A stretch of DNA of 64,000 bases from Megascapheus bottae (Eukaryota > Chordata > Mammalia > Rodentia > Geomyidae), in contig JANJXV010000024.1 in assembly GCA_024803745.1 (NCBI GenBank), forward strand, positions 8,526,106 through 8,590,105. The letters run 5' to 3'. Numbering within the stretch: the stretch's first letter is position 1; every line of letters begins with the position of its first letter. The position numbers and the translations under genes are program-made. The notes under the pieces are model-generated. The model had not been told where the DNA came from. It saw only the letters and a program-made list of their open reading frames with translations, and did no database searches. This document shows positions 21,244 to 33,909 of this stretch, piece by piece.

Positions 21244-21693
21244 CTGTCATGTCCCTGGAGTTACTTTTACTTTTGTTTTTCCAATTTTACTGTCTCTTTT
21301 GAGTTTCCCCTTGCGGCCAAGAGTGGGGCTTTCAAGGATAATGGCTGGCTTTAAGGCCACTCTGCACAAAGCCATCTGTACTGTTAGAGATGCAGCCCAT
21401 AACACACTGTACTCACAGTAACACCTCAGCATTTACTGTAATTATTTGTAGAGAATAGAGGCACATACAAGCAGACTGTGTGGATATTGACTCACAAAAC
21501 AAGAATGGCAAAATATAAGGGATAAAGCCAAATCACAGAGCTACATATCTATTTTCCTAAAATTCCTTTGGCATATAATTTCCCCCAGAGTCAAAGGGAA
21601 AACAAACGTTTTCCTCCTCATCCCCCCTCCACCCCCTAATCATGTGTCCCGAGCAACTCCAAGAGCCAGGCATATAAATACTTTTTGGTGATA

Positions 21694-21925
21694 GTGGTGG
21701 TGGTCATGAGGCTTGATCCTGGGCCTGGGCACTCATCCTGAGCTCTTCAGCTCAAAGATATCGCCCTACCCCTTGAGCCACAGCACCACTTCCAGTTTTC
21801 TTGTGGCTAATTGGAAATAAGAGTCTCCTGGACTTTAGTGCCCCAGCTGGCTTTGAACCTCAGTCTTCAGATCTCAGCCTCCTGAATAGCTAGGATTACA
21901 GCCGTGAGCCACTGTGCTGGGTTTA
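21694..21925 (-). mobile_element. B1-Geo SINE
   Basis: Complement of a full dimer: Geo (CTACCCCTTGAGCCACAGCA, CCACTTCCAG), linker (TTCTTGTGGCTAATTGGAAA), B1 (AGATCTCAGCCTCCTGAATA, GGATTACAGCCGTGAGCCAC). Confidence 0.93.
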
Positions 21926-23223
21926 GAAAACCTTTTTTAGATACCTTTTTACTCTACTACAATTAACATAGATGATAGGAACTTAACATATTAACTCACT
22001 CATGAATCGTTACATTTTCATATAACCTGTTCTTAACACCTACATAAAGGAAATACATGCAAATAATTACTAAGAGGTTGGAAATGATTACAATGATTGG
22101 CGCTGATGTAAGATGACTTGTCATGCATGAGTGATTTATACATACAGCAAGCAAAACAGAGAATCCATGGGACTTTTTTATTTGACACAGGGAGCTAAAT
22201 GATCAGAAAGCTGGTGCATCATACATAGTCCATGTAACTTCAGGCTAACCACTTAGATTCATTTTACAGAGAGCAAGAAAAAAATGGCACCATGCACATA
22301 GGTTACTTGCTGGGACACCCCCTTACCTTTCCTGGGGGATTGAGGATGCTACAGTATGTTATGACCTAATTTCTGATGAAATAGCCTCCTATTGGTACCA
22401 TAATAGCTCAGGAAAGGCATCTTCTGTGCCAAACTCCAAGCATTACAACAGCTTTCTGTGGCTCTTGTCATGGGCTCACTAGAGTTTCAGAATCACAGAT
22501 GAAGCTGAAAGGTTGTCTAGAGACTAAAGAATTGCCCTTTCCATACTGTGCTTGCTTTCATAAAAGAACAAATAGGACCTAAAGTGAGGGAAATTGCTCA
22601 CAACTGTCTTTGAGTTTTCATTTACAGGCCTTTGAGGACTTGTTTATCCCAGGAATGGAAATTAACTTGATTTTATAAAGAATGAAGCTGGAATTTTATG
22701 TCCGATCTCAGTAAAGATGCTGTTAATTTTCATTATTCCTCAACCATAAGAGAGATGAGAAAAAAATCAGCATCATGCTGTTTAAATTCTAATTATGCTC
22801 AAGGAAATAACTTGCCTACTTAAAAATCTGCCTGTCTCTCTATCTCCCTTAACCCCCTCTTTCCCACTAACCCTGTTCCTGTGTTATCTCCTGTGTTTAT
22901 TTGGAGGATTGGGAGAGAAAGTAATTAGAGTCCAGCATATCAGCAAATGAAGAGCTGCTGAACGAGCTCAAGGGAGTCTGTTTTTTTTCTTCTTCTCAAA
23001 CCACTATACATCCCCTGTAAGAAGTCTGGGACAGTCCTGAAATCCTAATGGAAATGATATGTAATAGGAAGGCACTGCAAATTGCACTGAGTTGTTTGAT
23101 CTTAAATAGATGTGATATAGGATACAAAAAATATAAAAAGAACTCTTGGAGAGAGAGAGACTCCTCTACAGAAGGTTTCTGGGTGAGATAACACTCAGGT
23201 TTGTGGCCGCATTCAGCCCTATT
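21926..23223. other. Unique intergenic DNA
   Basis: No gene or recognised transposon seen. The stretch near 22690-22980 has fewer repeats and mixed composition, which makes it a plausible but unproven conserved non-coding segment. Confidence 0.35.
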
Positions 23224-23239
23224 AAAGTTTAGCTATAAT

Positions 23240-23435
23240 TGGGGCCGGGAATTTGGCCTAGTGGTTAAAAGTGCTTGCCTAGCATGCACGAAGACCCGGG
23301 TTTGATTCCTTGGTACCACATATATAGAAAAAGCTGGAAGTGGTGCTGAGGCTCAAGTGGTAGCGTTCTAGCCTTGAGAAAGTCCAAGGACAGTGCTCAT
23401 GCCCTGAGCTCAAGCCCAGGACTGGCAAAAAAAAA
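23240..23435 (+). mobile_element. IDL-Geo SINE with 16-bp target duplication
   Basis: Bounded by AAAGTTTAGCTATAAT at 23224-23239 and AAAGTTTACCTATAAT at 23436-23451. A box TGGCCTAGTGG is intact; B box GGTTTGATTCC has one change. Tail A12. Confidence 0.96.
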
Positions 23436-23549
23436 AAAGTTTACCTATAATAATACTCCAAGCATTCCTCATGTAGTAAATGAAACTATATACTGATGTA
23501 CTGATGTAGTAATAAATTATTTGTAACATGTTACAGACAAATCCACAGG

Positions 23550-24640
23550 TACATCCTGTCATCTCTACCTTCAAATCATATTCAGAATCTGTCTACCCCC
23601 TCTCCTTCCATCAACTACATGCTGGGTCAAGTCAGTTGCATCTTTGACTGGATTCTTGTAATTACTTCCTAAGAAATCCCTACTTCGAAACTTGCCCACC
23701 TCCAATTCCTTTAAGCCTCTTTCCTTCAGACAGCTTTTGAAATCAGGAGTCAAATCCTGTTGTATCACTGAGAAAACCATCATTGCCTTCCCATTTTCAT
23801 GCAAAATAAAAGCTGAAAGTCTTTAAATGAGGTCATAATCATCTAATGGGTCTATCTAGACCCGAATCCTCCCTTCCCAAACTTTACTTCCTGGCTCTTC
23901 ATCAAACAGTTCATGGAAGTCCCTGCCTTTGTGACTCTACAGTTGTTCTCTCTTCCTGGATTTTCTCTTTCCATAGATACCTCCTCGGTAAAAAATCTTA
24001 ACAATGAAGCTTCAATAGATCTCGATAAAATCCATGAACTCTCGCCCCCCCATCCCAATTAACCAATGTAATTCTTAAGTGTCTACTGTATTTCCTACTG
24101 AAAAGTTGTCTTTCTTTCATTCTGTTTCTTCAGGTCTTCATAAAAAAAAGTCACTTTGTATTGCAAAGTCCTGAGTATGCCATTTAGTTTACATTTCTAA
24201 GTCTCTGATTCTGTTCACAATACTTCCCTTCAGTGTTCCTTCATATTGCACCAGTATAGTGACATTTTCTCTGAATGTCCTTCTGAGAAGGATGGGTTTT
24301 TACTCTGTGACTCAAGTAATGGCCTTATTTGTACCTTAGCCTCACCTCTGATAACTGTAGTAAGAAATATGGTTATCTATGGGCCAATCTGTTCTCTTAA
24401 AAAGCTAATGACAACCAGCTGGGAATACAATAATAAAAACAGAGAATTCCACACTCATATCCTCTCCGCCCCCATCTTATACATTGTAAATTTGTTGGCT
24501 TATTTACTGCTCACTGGCCTGCCCTAGTGTGGAAGTCAAAGTGTAGGATTTTTGCTTTATTCACTGTTATACTCTAGTTCAAGAAACAATAGAGAGATGA
24601 ATACTCAGTAAATATCCATTCAAAATATTGGTTCAAAATA
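23550..24640 (+). mobile_element. L2 LINE 3' region, about 1.1 kb
   Basis: Follows L2 over a long span: TGCTGGGTCAAGTCAGTTGC (hydrophobic-repeat region), CTTCCCATTTTCATGCAAAA TAAAAGC, CTGCCTTTGTGACTCTACAG TTGTTCTC, CTTCAGGTCTTCATAAA, then the 3' end CCTAGTGTGGAAGTCAAA, TTTTGCTTTATTCACTGTTA and TCAGTAAATATCC. It is heavily mutated with no usable reading frame. The middle (24180-24480) is least certain. Confidence 0.7.
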
Positions 24641-24708
24641 TTCATTATATATAATTATATATATATAGGTGTGTATGTATGTACACATATATATATATGT
24701 ATATCAAT
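24640..24708. repeat. AT-rich (TA)n/(TGTA)n low-complexity tract
   Basis: TATATA runs, GTATGTATGTAC and further ATATAT immediately after the L2 3' end. Confidence 0.85.
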
Positions 24709-24709
24709 G

Positions 24710-25744
24710 AAAAGCTTCAAGAAGTCTCTGTGAGAACAGTTAGATTCTGTAAGTCCTTACATATCGACACATGGGCTATATGTGCTGCAAGCTGATACTG
24801 TGAAGTGCTCTTGAGTGCTCAACAGAGAGCAGGGGCATGAATGGGACAGTCTGATTCTGTCCAGGCTTTTTACTGCCATGCTGTCTTCCTTCATCTTCAT
24901 CACTTTTGCAGTCTCTTGTAGATGCCTCTCATTGCCTTTGCTTTTATGCCTGTGCCTGTGATAACATATAGTTGACCATTAACAACTTGGCCTTTCCCTA
25001 AATGGGCGACTCGGTCTGCTGGTTTTACATGAGACTAGAAGAATGCATATATGCTATATACACTAAGGTAACACAATGAATAATTTTGGAATTCAGAAAA
25101 ACTGTATGCAAAATATGGTTTGACTAATTCATCCTTTGACTAGGGTTTTAATTGTCAGCATGCTGTAATGACAGTTACATGAGGGATCTTTTATGAAATA
25201 AAGAAAAGATCAAGAAGACAACTATGTTAGGAAAGTAACAGAATTCTCCAACCAGAAAAGCTAGTGATTCCCAAGGCAGAGATATGGGAGAAGGCAGAGG
25301 CCCAGGCAGGAGAGAAAAATGTGACATAGGTGAGAAGAATGCAGAAGGCTGTATTTGGAGGCATTCTGAAGAAAGATAACTAGTGAAATATTCTGAGTTT
25401 AGTGGGTGAAGGAATGTTGAACAATGGAATAATGGAAGGAATGATGGAAGACTCTCAGATACCAAAGAAGTTTCTCATGAATGGGGGAAGTGGGGGTGAA
25501 TGGTGATTTTCCTTAAAACAGATGCTATTCAGTAGGTTCGGTTTTATTGATGGTAAGTAGTTATCAAAGATTATATCATCTTAAAAGCTTTCATTTTATC
25601 CAACAGAAATATATTGAAGTGTTGTTCAAATGTAAACCAAAATCTAGATTTTTAAAAAAATTTCCTTTAAGTCTTATAAATGGATATTGAGTGGCTTTAT
25701 AATATAATAATATCATTTATATAATATAATGCATAGAGTAATCC
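24710..25744. other. Unique intergenic DNA
   Basis: No gene or recognised repeat seen. A 96-codon minus-strand frame at 25175-25465 shows no domain. Confidence 0.4.
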
Positions 25745-25925
25745 ATGTTTGTAATAATAACTACCTGGATATTGAACACCTTTTATGAATTAAACATGTT
25801 GATTCTTCAACTCTCGAAACAATGCATGACATTAGATAGCAGAGAAATATGGTTGTGAACAGTTAAACAGCTCAGTCAGTTACTACTGGTATTTGAATCT
25901 GAACCCAACCCTCTAACAATTAAAA
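25745..25925 (-). mobile_element. MIR element
   Basis: The complement of MIR is seen in GAACAGTTAAACAGCTCAGT CAGTTACTACTGG and ATTTGAATCTGAACCCAACC (compare 'GGTCACACAGCTAGTAAGTGG' and 'TTCGAACCCAG'). Confidence 0.65.
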
Positions 25926-26880
25926 TATCTTGCTTTTAGTTTTGCTTCCTTTACAAGTGCCCTCCATAATTTGTTAGATTATTAAAGATTTTCAATACCT
26001 CTATATTTTCTGTAATTTCCACTAACTGCACTTGCCTTAATATGTGTCCAGACAAAGCATCATTTTTAAATACATGGAAGTCAAATGTGTTCTTTTAATT
26101 TATTTGAAGAAATTAGAATGATGTACATTAATTGCTTAGTACAATGAGAATATTTCCTTTTATCCTTGCTCTCTAAATTATGTTTACTTTTTTATCTTCT
26201 CATTTCTTGTGATTGAAATTTTTACACTTAAATATTTGCCTTGATACACATAATTAAATTCAGAATAACTCAAGCTTAAATGACTAAATCTTGGCAATGC
26301 TAAATTTAATTCACGAACTACAGGAGAAGACTAAGATAGCATATAATTTTTGAATATTGCAACTGAAATGCACTTTCTGCTGTTTGAGCCCACCAGGCTA
26401 ATTTGATAGATTTCAAAAAGCTAAGCTCTTTGATTTGGAAAGACACAGCAGAAAATTGATGGGCATGAATCTGGCATTTTGTCACTCAAGTGAATATGAT
26501 AATGATGGTATCATTAGGCAAAATAATAATGTGACAGCTTCATGTAATGAAGGAACACTTCTGTGCCAAATAATTTAAATGAGCAACACCTGGATCCCCA
26601 GATGTTTACTAGTGCAGCCACACAGAACCCTCTGCTAACCTGAGCTCTGCTGACCTGTGCTCTCCCAACCACGAAGTTGAAAAGTGTTAGGGTTTTCAGA
26701 GAGAAGAGATCTGGAATATAATCCTTGTGGGTGATGGGGAGTGTTCATCTGTTAAAACCAACCTGTATTTACTCAATCAGCATATCATGATGTGACTTAC
26801 TGCAGATGGAAAGGAAAATTCCCTTGTGATCTTTATCCTTATATGTTTTTTTACCAGCTTACTCATGCCACTTGCACAAA
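25926..26880. other. Repeat-poor unique DNA
   Basis: No gene seen. Between about 26280 and 26600 the sequence is non-repetitive with mixed composition, unlike its surroundings. Confidence 0.35.
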
Positions 26881-26883
26881 TGT

Positions 26884-26885
26884 AA

Positions 26886-26933
<48 letters not shown>

Positions 26934-26943
26934 AGAGAGAGAG

Positions 26944-26999
<56 letters not shown>

Positions 27000-27035
27000 A
27001 GGAGGGAAGGAGGGAAGGTAGGAGAGAGAGAGATT
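26884..27035. repeat. (GA)n polypurine tract
   Basis: About 150 bp of GA repeats with AAAG and GAATGA interruptions, then GGAGG/GGAAGG variants. It produces fake Ser-Leu repeat frames on the minus strand. Confidence 0.97.
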
Positions 27036-28179
27036 GTTTATTATGGGGAGAGAGTGTGCTTCCTTTCGTTGGAATAGTGAAAATGCTTTCCTCCATTTAG
27101 AAACAGCCCAGCCTGCTCCCAAGTCTCATGATTACTGGTTACTGGAGTCTGGATTTTGTATGGTAGCCAAGTCCCAGAATGGCTAGTGTCCATTCAACCA
27201 CTTACTATGATTCATACAGTCTTGGCCCTTGATGTAGCAGGTAAGAAATCACTAAGCTTCCTCCTTCATTATCTTCTAAAGACAATGTTCTTGCCTTTTC
27301 TTTTGTGTCATTGTGTTAGGAAGCACAAGATAATAATGGGGAAAGCTTGACTTACTGAGAAAACAGCTTTGTTCAGATGCTCATGAGTAGTTTCTGTTTA
27401 GTTCTTCAAAACAAGTATGTGGCACACACCTGTTTATTGCTGGTAAACAGAGCTCTGTACCAGTTTCCATTTGCCCTTTTCACAATGACCTTCTCACACA
27501 GGGAGTCAGAAATTCCTGTTCTCTAAGTTTCATGTGAGTTTGAGAGAAAATGATCAAATAACTCTGACATGCCTGACGGTAATATAATTGGTCCTACAGA
27601 AGTTGTTTGCCCTCAAGGACACTTGAGAAGCCCCTCCTATGGAGATTTGATTTAACTGACCTGGAATGAGGCCCAGAATTTAGTATATCTCAAAGCTCTC
27701 CAAGTTGACTCTTCCTTGGTCCAGACTTGTAAACCACTCAATCAACAAGTGTTTAGTGTTTGAATCACCATTGCTTATTTTCAACATGTCTACTGATATC
27801 ACTGACTCAAGTAACAATTTAAAATTCCCAAGGCATACCACAGATTGTTAAAGATCACTGCAGGGCAAAAGGTTTGAGCTTTGTTCACATTTTTAAAAAG
27901 ATCAATCTAAACTCACTTAAAAGAGATTTACAAAGCACATGTGAGTTTCTTGTGACCATTCTCCCTCAGTATCATTTTCAAAGTTATTAAACTATATTTT
28001 TGATATCAGGTAGAATATTTTAATAATAGACAAAAATGATAAATCTTACTAGTTGGTTTTGTACTTATATTTCTAATAAACTGCAGAAAGAGGTAATATA
28101 ATTCTTCAACTATGCTCTGATTATCTTAGATGTGGAAACTTATGTCGAACATGCAAAGAAGTAATAAACACCCAGAATC
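27036..28179. other. Unique intergenic DNA
   Basis: No gene or recognised repeat seen. Confidence 0.4.
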
Positions 28180-28415
28180 TGGATGCTGGTGACTCACATC
28201 TGTAATACTAGCTATTCAGGAGACAGAAATCTGAAAATCATGAATCAAAGCCAACCCAGGCAAGAAAGTCTATGAGACTCTTATTTCCAAATAACCAACA
28301 AAAATGTCAGAAACAAAGTTGTGGTTCAAATGGTAGAGCACTGGCCTTGAACAAAAGAGCTCAGGGACAGAACCCAGGCCCTGAGTTCAAGCCCCAAGAC
28401 AGACACAAAAACAAA
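28180..28415 (+). mobile_element. B1-Geo SINE, diverged
   Basis: GGATGCTGGTGACTCACATC, GGAGACAGAAATCTGAAAAT, then linker and Geo (GGTTCAAATGGTAGAGCACT, GAACAAAAGAGCTCAGGGAC). Geo here keeps the longer AGCAAAAGAGCTC spacing. Tail is AC-interrupted A. Confidence 0.9.
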
Positions 28416-28514
28416 ACAAAATAAACAAAAAACAAAAACAAAACATGGCTTCCAATAGAACTAAAGTACTTTCTACTTAGGAGTAAAGAGTTTGGGCCAT
28501 GAAAGAATCAGGTT

Positions 28515-28770
28515 CAGCCAGGCGCAGTGGCTCACGCCTGTCATCCTAGCAACACAGGAGGCTGAGATCTGAGGATCACGGTTCAAAGCCAGCCTGGGCA
28601 CTAAAGTCTGTGAGACTCTTATCTTCAATTAACCACCAGAAAACTGAAAGTGGCATTGTTGCTCAAGGGGTAGGGCAGTAGCCTTGAAGAGCTCAGAGAC
28701 AACACCCAGGCCCAGAGTTCAACTCCCACGACCAACAAAAAAAAGAAAAAGAAAAGAAAAAGAAAGAGTC
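28515..28770 (+). mobile_element. B1-Geo SINE
   Basis: Complete dimer starting AGCCAGGCGCAGTGGCTCAC. Flanks GAAAGAATCAGGTTC (28500-28514) and GAAAGAGTCTGGTTC after the A/G tail form an imperfect target duplication. Confidence 0.94.
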
Positions 28771-28771
28771 T

Positions 28772-29840
28772 GGTTCTATTTTGTAGATTCTCTTGTAAAT
28801 CATGAGAATTATATTTGTATAATATTTGGCATCTAATGTTCACAGCTAGTAAACTTTTATATTTTATTATTATCTCAATATCTATTTTCTCCTCCAATTC
28901 AAACAAAAACTCTTGTATAAACTAATCTCCACATATGAAATGTATTCAGTTAACTGAATGGTATCCCAGGTTTTCTTGAGATTGCATAATTTAGCTATCT
29001 AAGTTAAACCTCAAACTGAATTTTCTGTATAAATAATATCCCTATCAATTTCTCAGTTTTCCTAGGAAAGCTCAATAGGGATGCACTCCAAGCTAACCTC
29101 TCTGAGTTGACTATTCAGTGTCAAAGACCATGGCTGAGGTAAGTGGGAGAAAATGTACTTTGAGAGATTGGATAAAAGCACTGGTCTCTTCAGCTTTTTT
29201 GAACAGTTACTTTTAAGTTTCTAACACTAAAATCAAGTGATTAATGTTTGTTCTTATGTTGCCAAAATCAGAAAGGTCCACTTTTCTGTAGGACATCCAT
29301 TTGGCTATAACAATTAGGGACTTTCTTCTTGTGTTAGTGTGACTCATGACAGATCCTAGCACCTCCATAGAATTAATGATGTATAGTTTTCATCATTTGA
29401 GTCACTCAGAGATGAGTCCACAGAATACCTTCCCATATTGACATTGACTAGATAATAAATGTGTGCAGTTCAACACTAAACAGTTTTATGTTTTATCATC
29501 TGAAAAGCCAAACATTTTTAAAACATGGACACACTCAAAATGTGCTTCATAATTAGATTTCATGTAGTTTTATAACTATTTCAATAAATTTGATTACATA
29601 TAGATTTTTGTATTGGGGCATGACTGAAAGAAACTTCTAAAATGCTCAAAACAAGAAATCATAAGGAAAAGGACTCATGAACCAATAAAATAAAACAAGC
29701 TAGGTTCTTCTGGTATTGTGGCCAGGAGTCTTTTCTACTGAAATGTTCTTCTATTTCACTGCACTTGAAACCATCAGATTGCAAACTAGCCTAGGTTATA
29801 TTGTGAGCAACATATCCCAGTTAGTGTGATAAAGCAATTT
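28772..29840. other. AT-rich unique intergenic DNA
   Basis: No gene or recognised repeat seen. Confidence 0.4.
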
Positions 29841-29841
29841 T

Positions 29842-30068
29842 CTTTTTGCCTGTCCTGGGTCTTGAACTAAGGGCCTGGGCGCTATCCCTGAACTATTTTG
29901 CTCAAGCCTGGGACTCTACCCCTTAACCCACAGTTCCACTTCTGGCTTTTTAGTGACTAACTGGAGATAAGGATCTCATTTTCCTGCCCAGGCTGGGTTC
30001 AAACAACAATCCTCAGAACTTAAGGTACTGAGTAGCTAGGAGTATAGGCATGAACCACCAATGCCTGA
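29842..30068 (-). mobile_element. B1-Geo SINE
   Basis: Complement of Geo (TGCCTGTCCTGGGTCTTGAA, CTCTACCCCTTAACCCACAG), linker (TTAGTGACTAACTGGAGATA) and B1 (TACTGAGTAGCTAGGAGTAT). Moderately diverged. Confidence 0.92.
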
Positions 30069-30219
30069 GTATAACATGCTTTAAAAGAGGATTCTATCTG
30101 AAACATTAAAACTGCCCATCAAAACATTACATTGTAAATTACTAGGCTACACATACTTAAATGAAACTTTAATTCTTGATTTTATGTAACTTAGTGATTT
30201 AATACAAATTTACTCTCCT

Positions 30220-30415
30220 GGGTCCGGGAGTTTGGCCTCGTAGTTAAAGTGCTTGCCTAGCATGCACGAAGACCCGGGTTCGATTCCTTGGTACCATATA
30301 TATAGCAAAAAGCCAGAAGTGGTGCTGAGGCTCAAGTGGTAGAGTGCTAGCCTTGAGAAAGTCCAAGGACAGTGCTCAGGCCCTGAGCCCAAGCCCAGGA
30401 CTGGCAAAAAAAAAA
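30220..30415 (+). mobile_element. IDL-Geo SINE with target duplication
   Basis: Bounded by TTTACTCTCCT at 30209-30219 and 30417-30427. B box GGTTCGATTCC is perfect; the A box has two changes (TGGCCTCGTAG). Tail A9. Confidence 0.95.
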
Positions 30416-30429
30416 TTTTACTCTCCTAC

Positions 30430-30730
30430 AATTCTGAAGAACTCCAACTTCCAACATATACCCGTTCGGAACAATAACATGGTGGCATCAGGACTCTGTT
30501 CCCCTGTGGGCATGAAGAATCTATGTCTTGACTTTCTTTGGCTTCCAGAGTCTCACTATATTCTTTGGCTTTTTGGGACCCATTCTTCTTTTGCAAAACC
30601 CTCAACTGCAAGTCTAGCCTATCTCATCACTCTGACCTTACTGGCTCACGCTTGCACTTCTAAGATTCCTTCATTTTCCATAAGTAGCTCTCCTGGATAG
30701 TTGACAATAAACACCCTACTTTGAGGGACT
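30430..30730. other. Possible very old LTR remnant
   Basis: AACATGGTGGCATCAGGACT, CTGTTCCCCTGTGGGCATG and CACTCTGACCTTACTGGCTC vaguely resemble an ancient mammalian LTR-type repeat whose name I cannot fix. Low certainty; it may be unique DNA. Confidence 0.25.
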
Positions 30731-31800
30731 AACACTCAATTAGCAAATTTAATCTCATTCAAACTTACAAACTTACATTATCTCTGTCTGTACAACTCCT
30801 ATATCCTCATAGTTTGCAGGGACTAAAATGGTGATCCATTTGGGTAGTCGCTATAAATTTAATATTTGTTAATGGTGTATAAAATCTATACTAATTTAAA
30901 TACAGACAGAATGGAAAGAGAGCTCTGGATTCCTGGTGAAGATTTCAGACTCTCCAAGATGCCCACCCTTGTAGATAAATGGTTCAACTGCAATAAAACC
31001 ATTGTTTCATCACCTATTCAGACTGTGATCCTGAAATTACACCTTCCTTAGGAGAAGGAAGTAAATGCTGACAGAGGTGAAACCACTGAGCGTTTTCTCC
31101 CTGATTGTCTCCCAGTCGAGTGAGTCCACACACACAGTGTGCCCTGTCCATCTAGCCCCGGGTCCATGCTCAGGGTATCCTATACTTTATACCAGAGCCA
31201 TACCTTAGAAACCAAGTATCATCTGTCCAAAGTAAACCTTCTCATGATTTCTTCTGAGAACAAAAATTCTCATCTGGCATGGAGCAATACATATGAAACA
31301 AGGATGGCAAAGTATCGATCTCTTCAACCTTCAACCCCAGTGTACTCTCTAACATATTGATCTCTAGGTGACTAAGGTCTAAGATGAAAAAAAAAAACTG
31401 AGCTAGATAATACTGCAAGATTATGAAGCTTCATTCATGCCCTACCCTTCAGGGCTACTCTAGCATTTCACTGTTGTTGTTTTCAAATAGAAACTGTCAT
31501 TTCCTAGTTTTATCTCTTCTTTTCTTACATTGGATAGTCTATGAAACCAAACATTATTTTGTGCCAAGGAGTTGGCTTTGTTATTGACAACAGATTTCTA
31601 TCATCTCCCCACGCCATTGCAATCCTATCTTTGGCACCCTGAAGCTGTTAGTGGAGCTTACCAAAGATGAGATATGTCTGGATTAGCCCTACTATGTTTA
31701 GAGCAGTCCTCTCTGCCATTGCTCCACATCTATCCTGTGTGTTTAGGTCCATTTCTATCTATAGTTTTACACATTCACTTAGAACATAAAGAAGAGAAGT
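30731..31800. other. Unique intergenic DNA
   Basis: No gene supported. Frames at 31139-31360 and 31674-31931 have no recognised domain; the latter runs into the next SINE. Confidence 0.35.
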
Positions 31801-31803
31801 TCA

Positions 31804-31989
31804 GGCCAGGAGTGTGGTCTAGTGGCAATAGTGCTTCCCTAGCCTGCACGAAGACCCAGGTTCAATTCCTTGGTACCACAAACATAGAAAAAGCCAGAAG
31901 TGGTGCTGTGGCTCAAGTGGTAGAGCTCTAGCCTTGACACAAGGGTAATGCTCAGGCCCTGAGTTCAAGCCCCAGATCTGGCAAAAAAA
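31804..31989 (+). mobile_element. IDL-Geo SINE
   Basis: GGCCAGGAGTGTGGTCTAGT opens it; B box GGTTCAATTCC has one change. Geo lacks several bases in its middle (GCCTTGACACAAGGGTAATG). Tail A9. Confidence 0.93.
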
Positions 31990-32305
31990 AATTCAACAAA
32001 GAGGGTATATTTTTATTGTTTTTGAGAACTAGTTACTGTAGTAATTTTACCAAGTATAATCCCAAATAAACCATACACATACTAATACTTTCAATGTCTG
32101 TTTCTGCCTCTAAACATCTGCTGTGGAATTTGATACTAAGAAAGTTTAGCCTGTACCTAATATTTTGTCTTAAAAGGCAAAACAGCTAATATCTAGATTT
32201 TCTTTCTGCATAAAGGCAGGAAATTGCAAATGAACAATATGCTTGCCTGGGGCAGATGTGCAAATGTGCAGATGTGTGTGTGTGTCTGTGTGTGTGTGAG
32301 AGAGA

Positions 32306-32361
<56 letters not shown>

Positions 32362-33480
32362 AAGAGAGTTAATGTTCATGCATATGAACTACATATCCAG
32401 AGAGTATTGGGAAAATAAGGAAACACCTTTAACATATTTGTTGCTCAGCATCTCTCCTTCAATGTGGCAAAATGAATGCACTGTGATTTATTTTGTCATT
32501 TAAAGATGTACCTTAATAGCATCAGATACATTTCTGGTACACATCCAAAGATGTAGGGTTAGATGCAAACTTATTCCTATTTACACTGAGCAGCAGGCAA
32601 CCTTCCAAACTTAAAATTCAGTTTCTTCCTTCGATTTGATCATCTACATCTGTTTTTTGTAAATGTTATATAAAATCAGATGAGAGACTCAGTTTTCCTG
32701 CATCCTCCTGTAAAATATTATACTATGAGTTTGGAAGAAGTGGCACAAATTCCTCATCACTTATCAAATACCACAAATGCAATTGTGTACCTATGGGAAA
32801 TTACTGTGGAAAGTAGCAATACATTTCCATAGCCAGACTGCAGAAGGCTCGGTTTCCACAAGATTAATGAAGGAAGAAAAGACGGCAACTCTCACATCCC
32901 AGAGGCAGATAGTATGGAAAAGAGGGAATTCCAGACATGAGTCAAGAACCAATGAGAATCATTATGAGACAATGCCCTGGAAGTCTCAGTGGGAAACCTG
33001 AGGGAATAATGTTTTAATTACAAATGTGTATCACTCAGAGGACTTAATTTGATTTTGTTGAAAGTAGTAATGAAAGCATCCTAGTTAATAGAAAATTGGC
33101 AAAAGTGAATTCAAATTTCTGGCATGTATGTCAGGACTTGGAAAAGAAATAAAAATAAATATTTAAACAACAAGGCTTCACTTGGGAGAGATGACTAGGA
33201 ATTTCTGCCATACAGAATGCCAGTTAGCCCTTCCTCAGCTGTGAGACTTAAGTGCTCCCCCCCCCCCAAAAAAATCACAGAACTTAGCAAAGGACTAGAG
33301 CGCAGCTTCATTTACAGTCCTTCTCCCTTACTTATAGACTATTATATCAGGCAATTTAAATTGCTTTTAAAGACCTAATATTTGTGTGTGTTTCTTTGAC
33401 CTGTAAAATGCTTCAATGCTCAGGACATCATAAATAATTTGGAATATAATCTTCTTTTATTTCTCATATATCCCAATGAA
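31990..33480. other. Unique intergenic DNA with a microsatellite
   Basis: No gene or recognised transposon apart from the tract at 32.3 kb. A short C run followed by A occurs at about 33257-33273. Confidence 0.4.
32274..32360. repeat. Compound (TG)n-(GA)n microsatellite
   Basis: About 12 TG units switch to about 30 GA units with one GGGA interruption, the same TG-to-GA order as at 33.83-33.91 kb. Confidence 0.95.
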
Positions 33481-33487
33481 AATAATC

Positions 33488-33824
33488 AGGAGAGAGGGAC
33501 AGAGACAGACATAGATAGAGACAGAGAGAGACACACAGAGAGATACAGAGAGAGAGACACAGAGAAATACAGAGAGAGCAAGACGGGGCTGAGAAGGGGG
33601 TGAGGAGGGGAAGGAAGTGAGGAGAAGAAAGATGGGGAGGAGAGATGAGAGGAAAAGGGAGATGAGAGAAAGAAGAGCAGAGGGGAGATGTGAGGTGAAA
33701 GGAGGGGAGAGGCGAGGGGAAAAGAGGGGAAAGGGAGAAAGAGGGAGAGGGAGGAAAGAGGGAAGAAAAGAAGAAATATGGAGAAAGAGAGGAAAGGAGA
33801 AAGATGGAGAGAGGTGAGAGAGAA

Positions 33825-33909
<85 letters not shown>

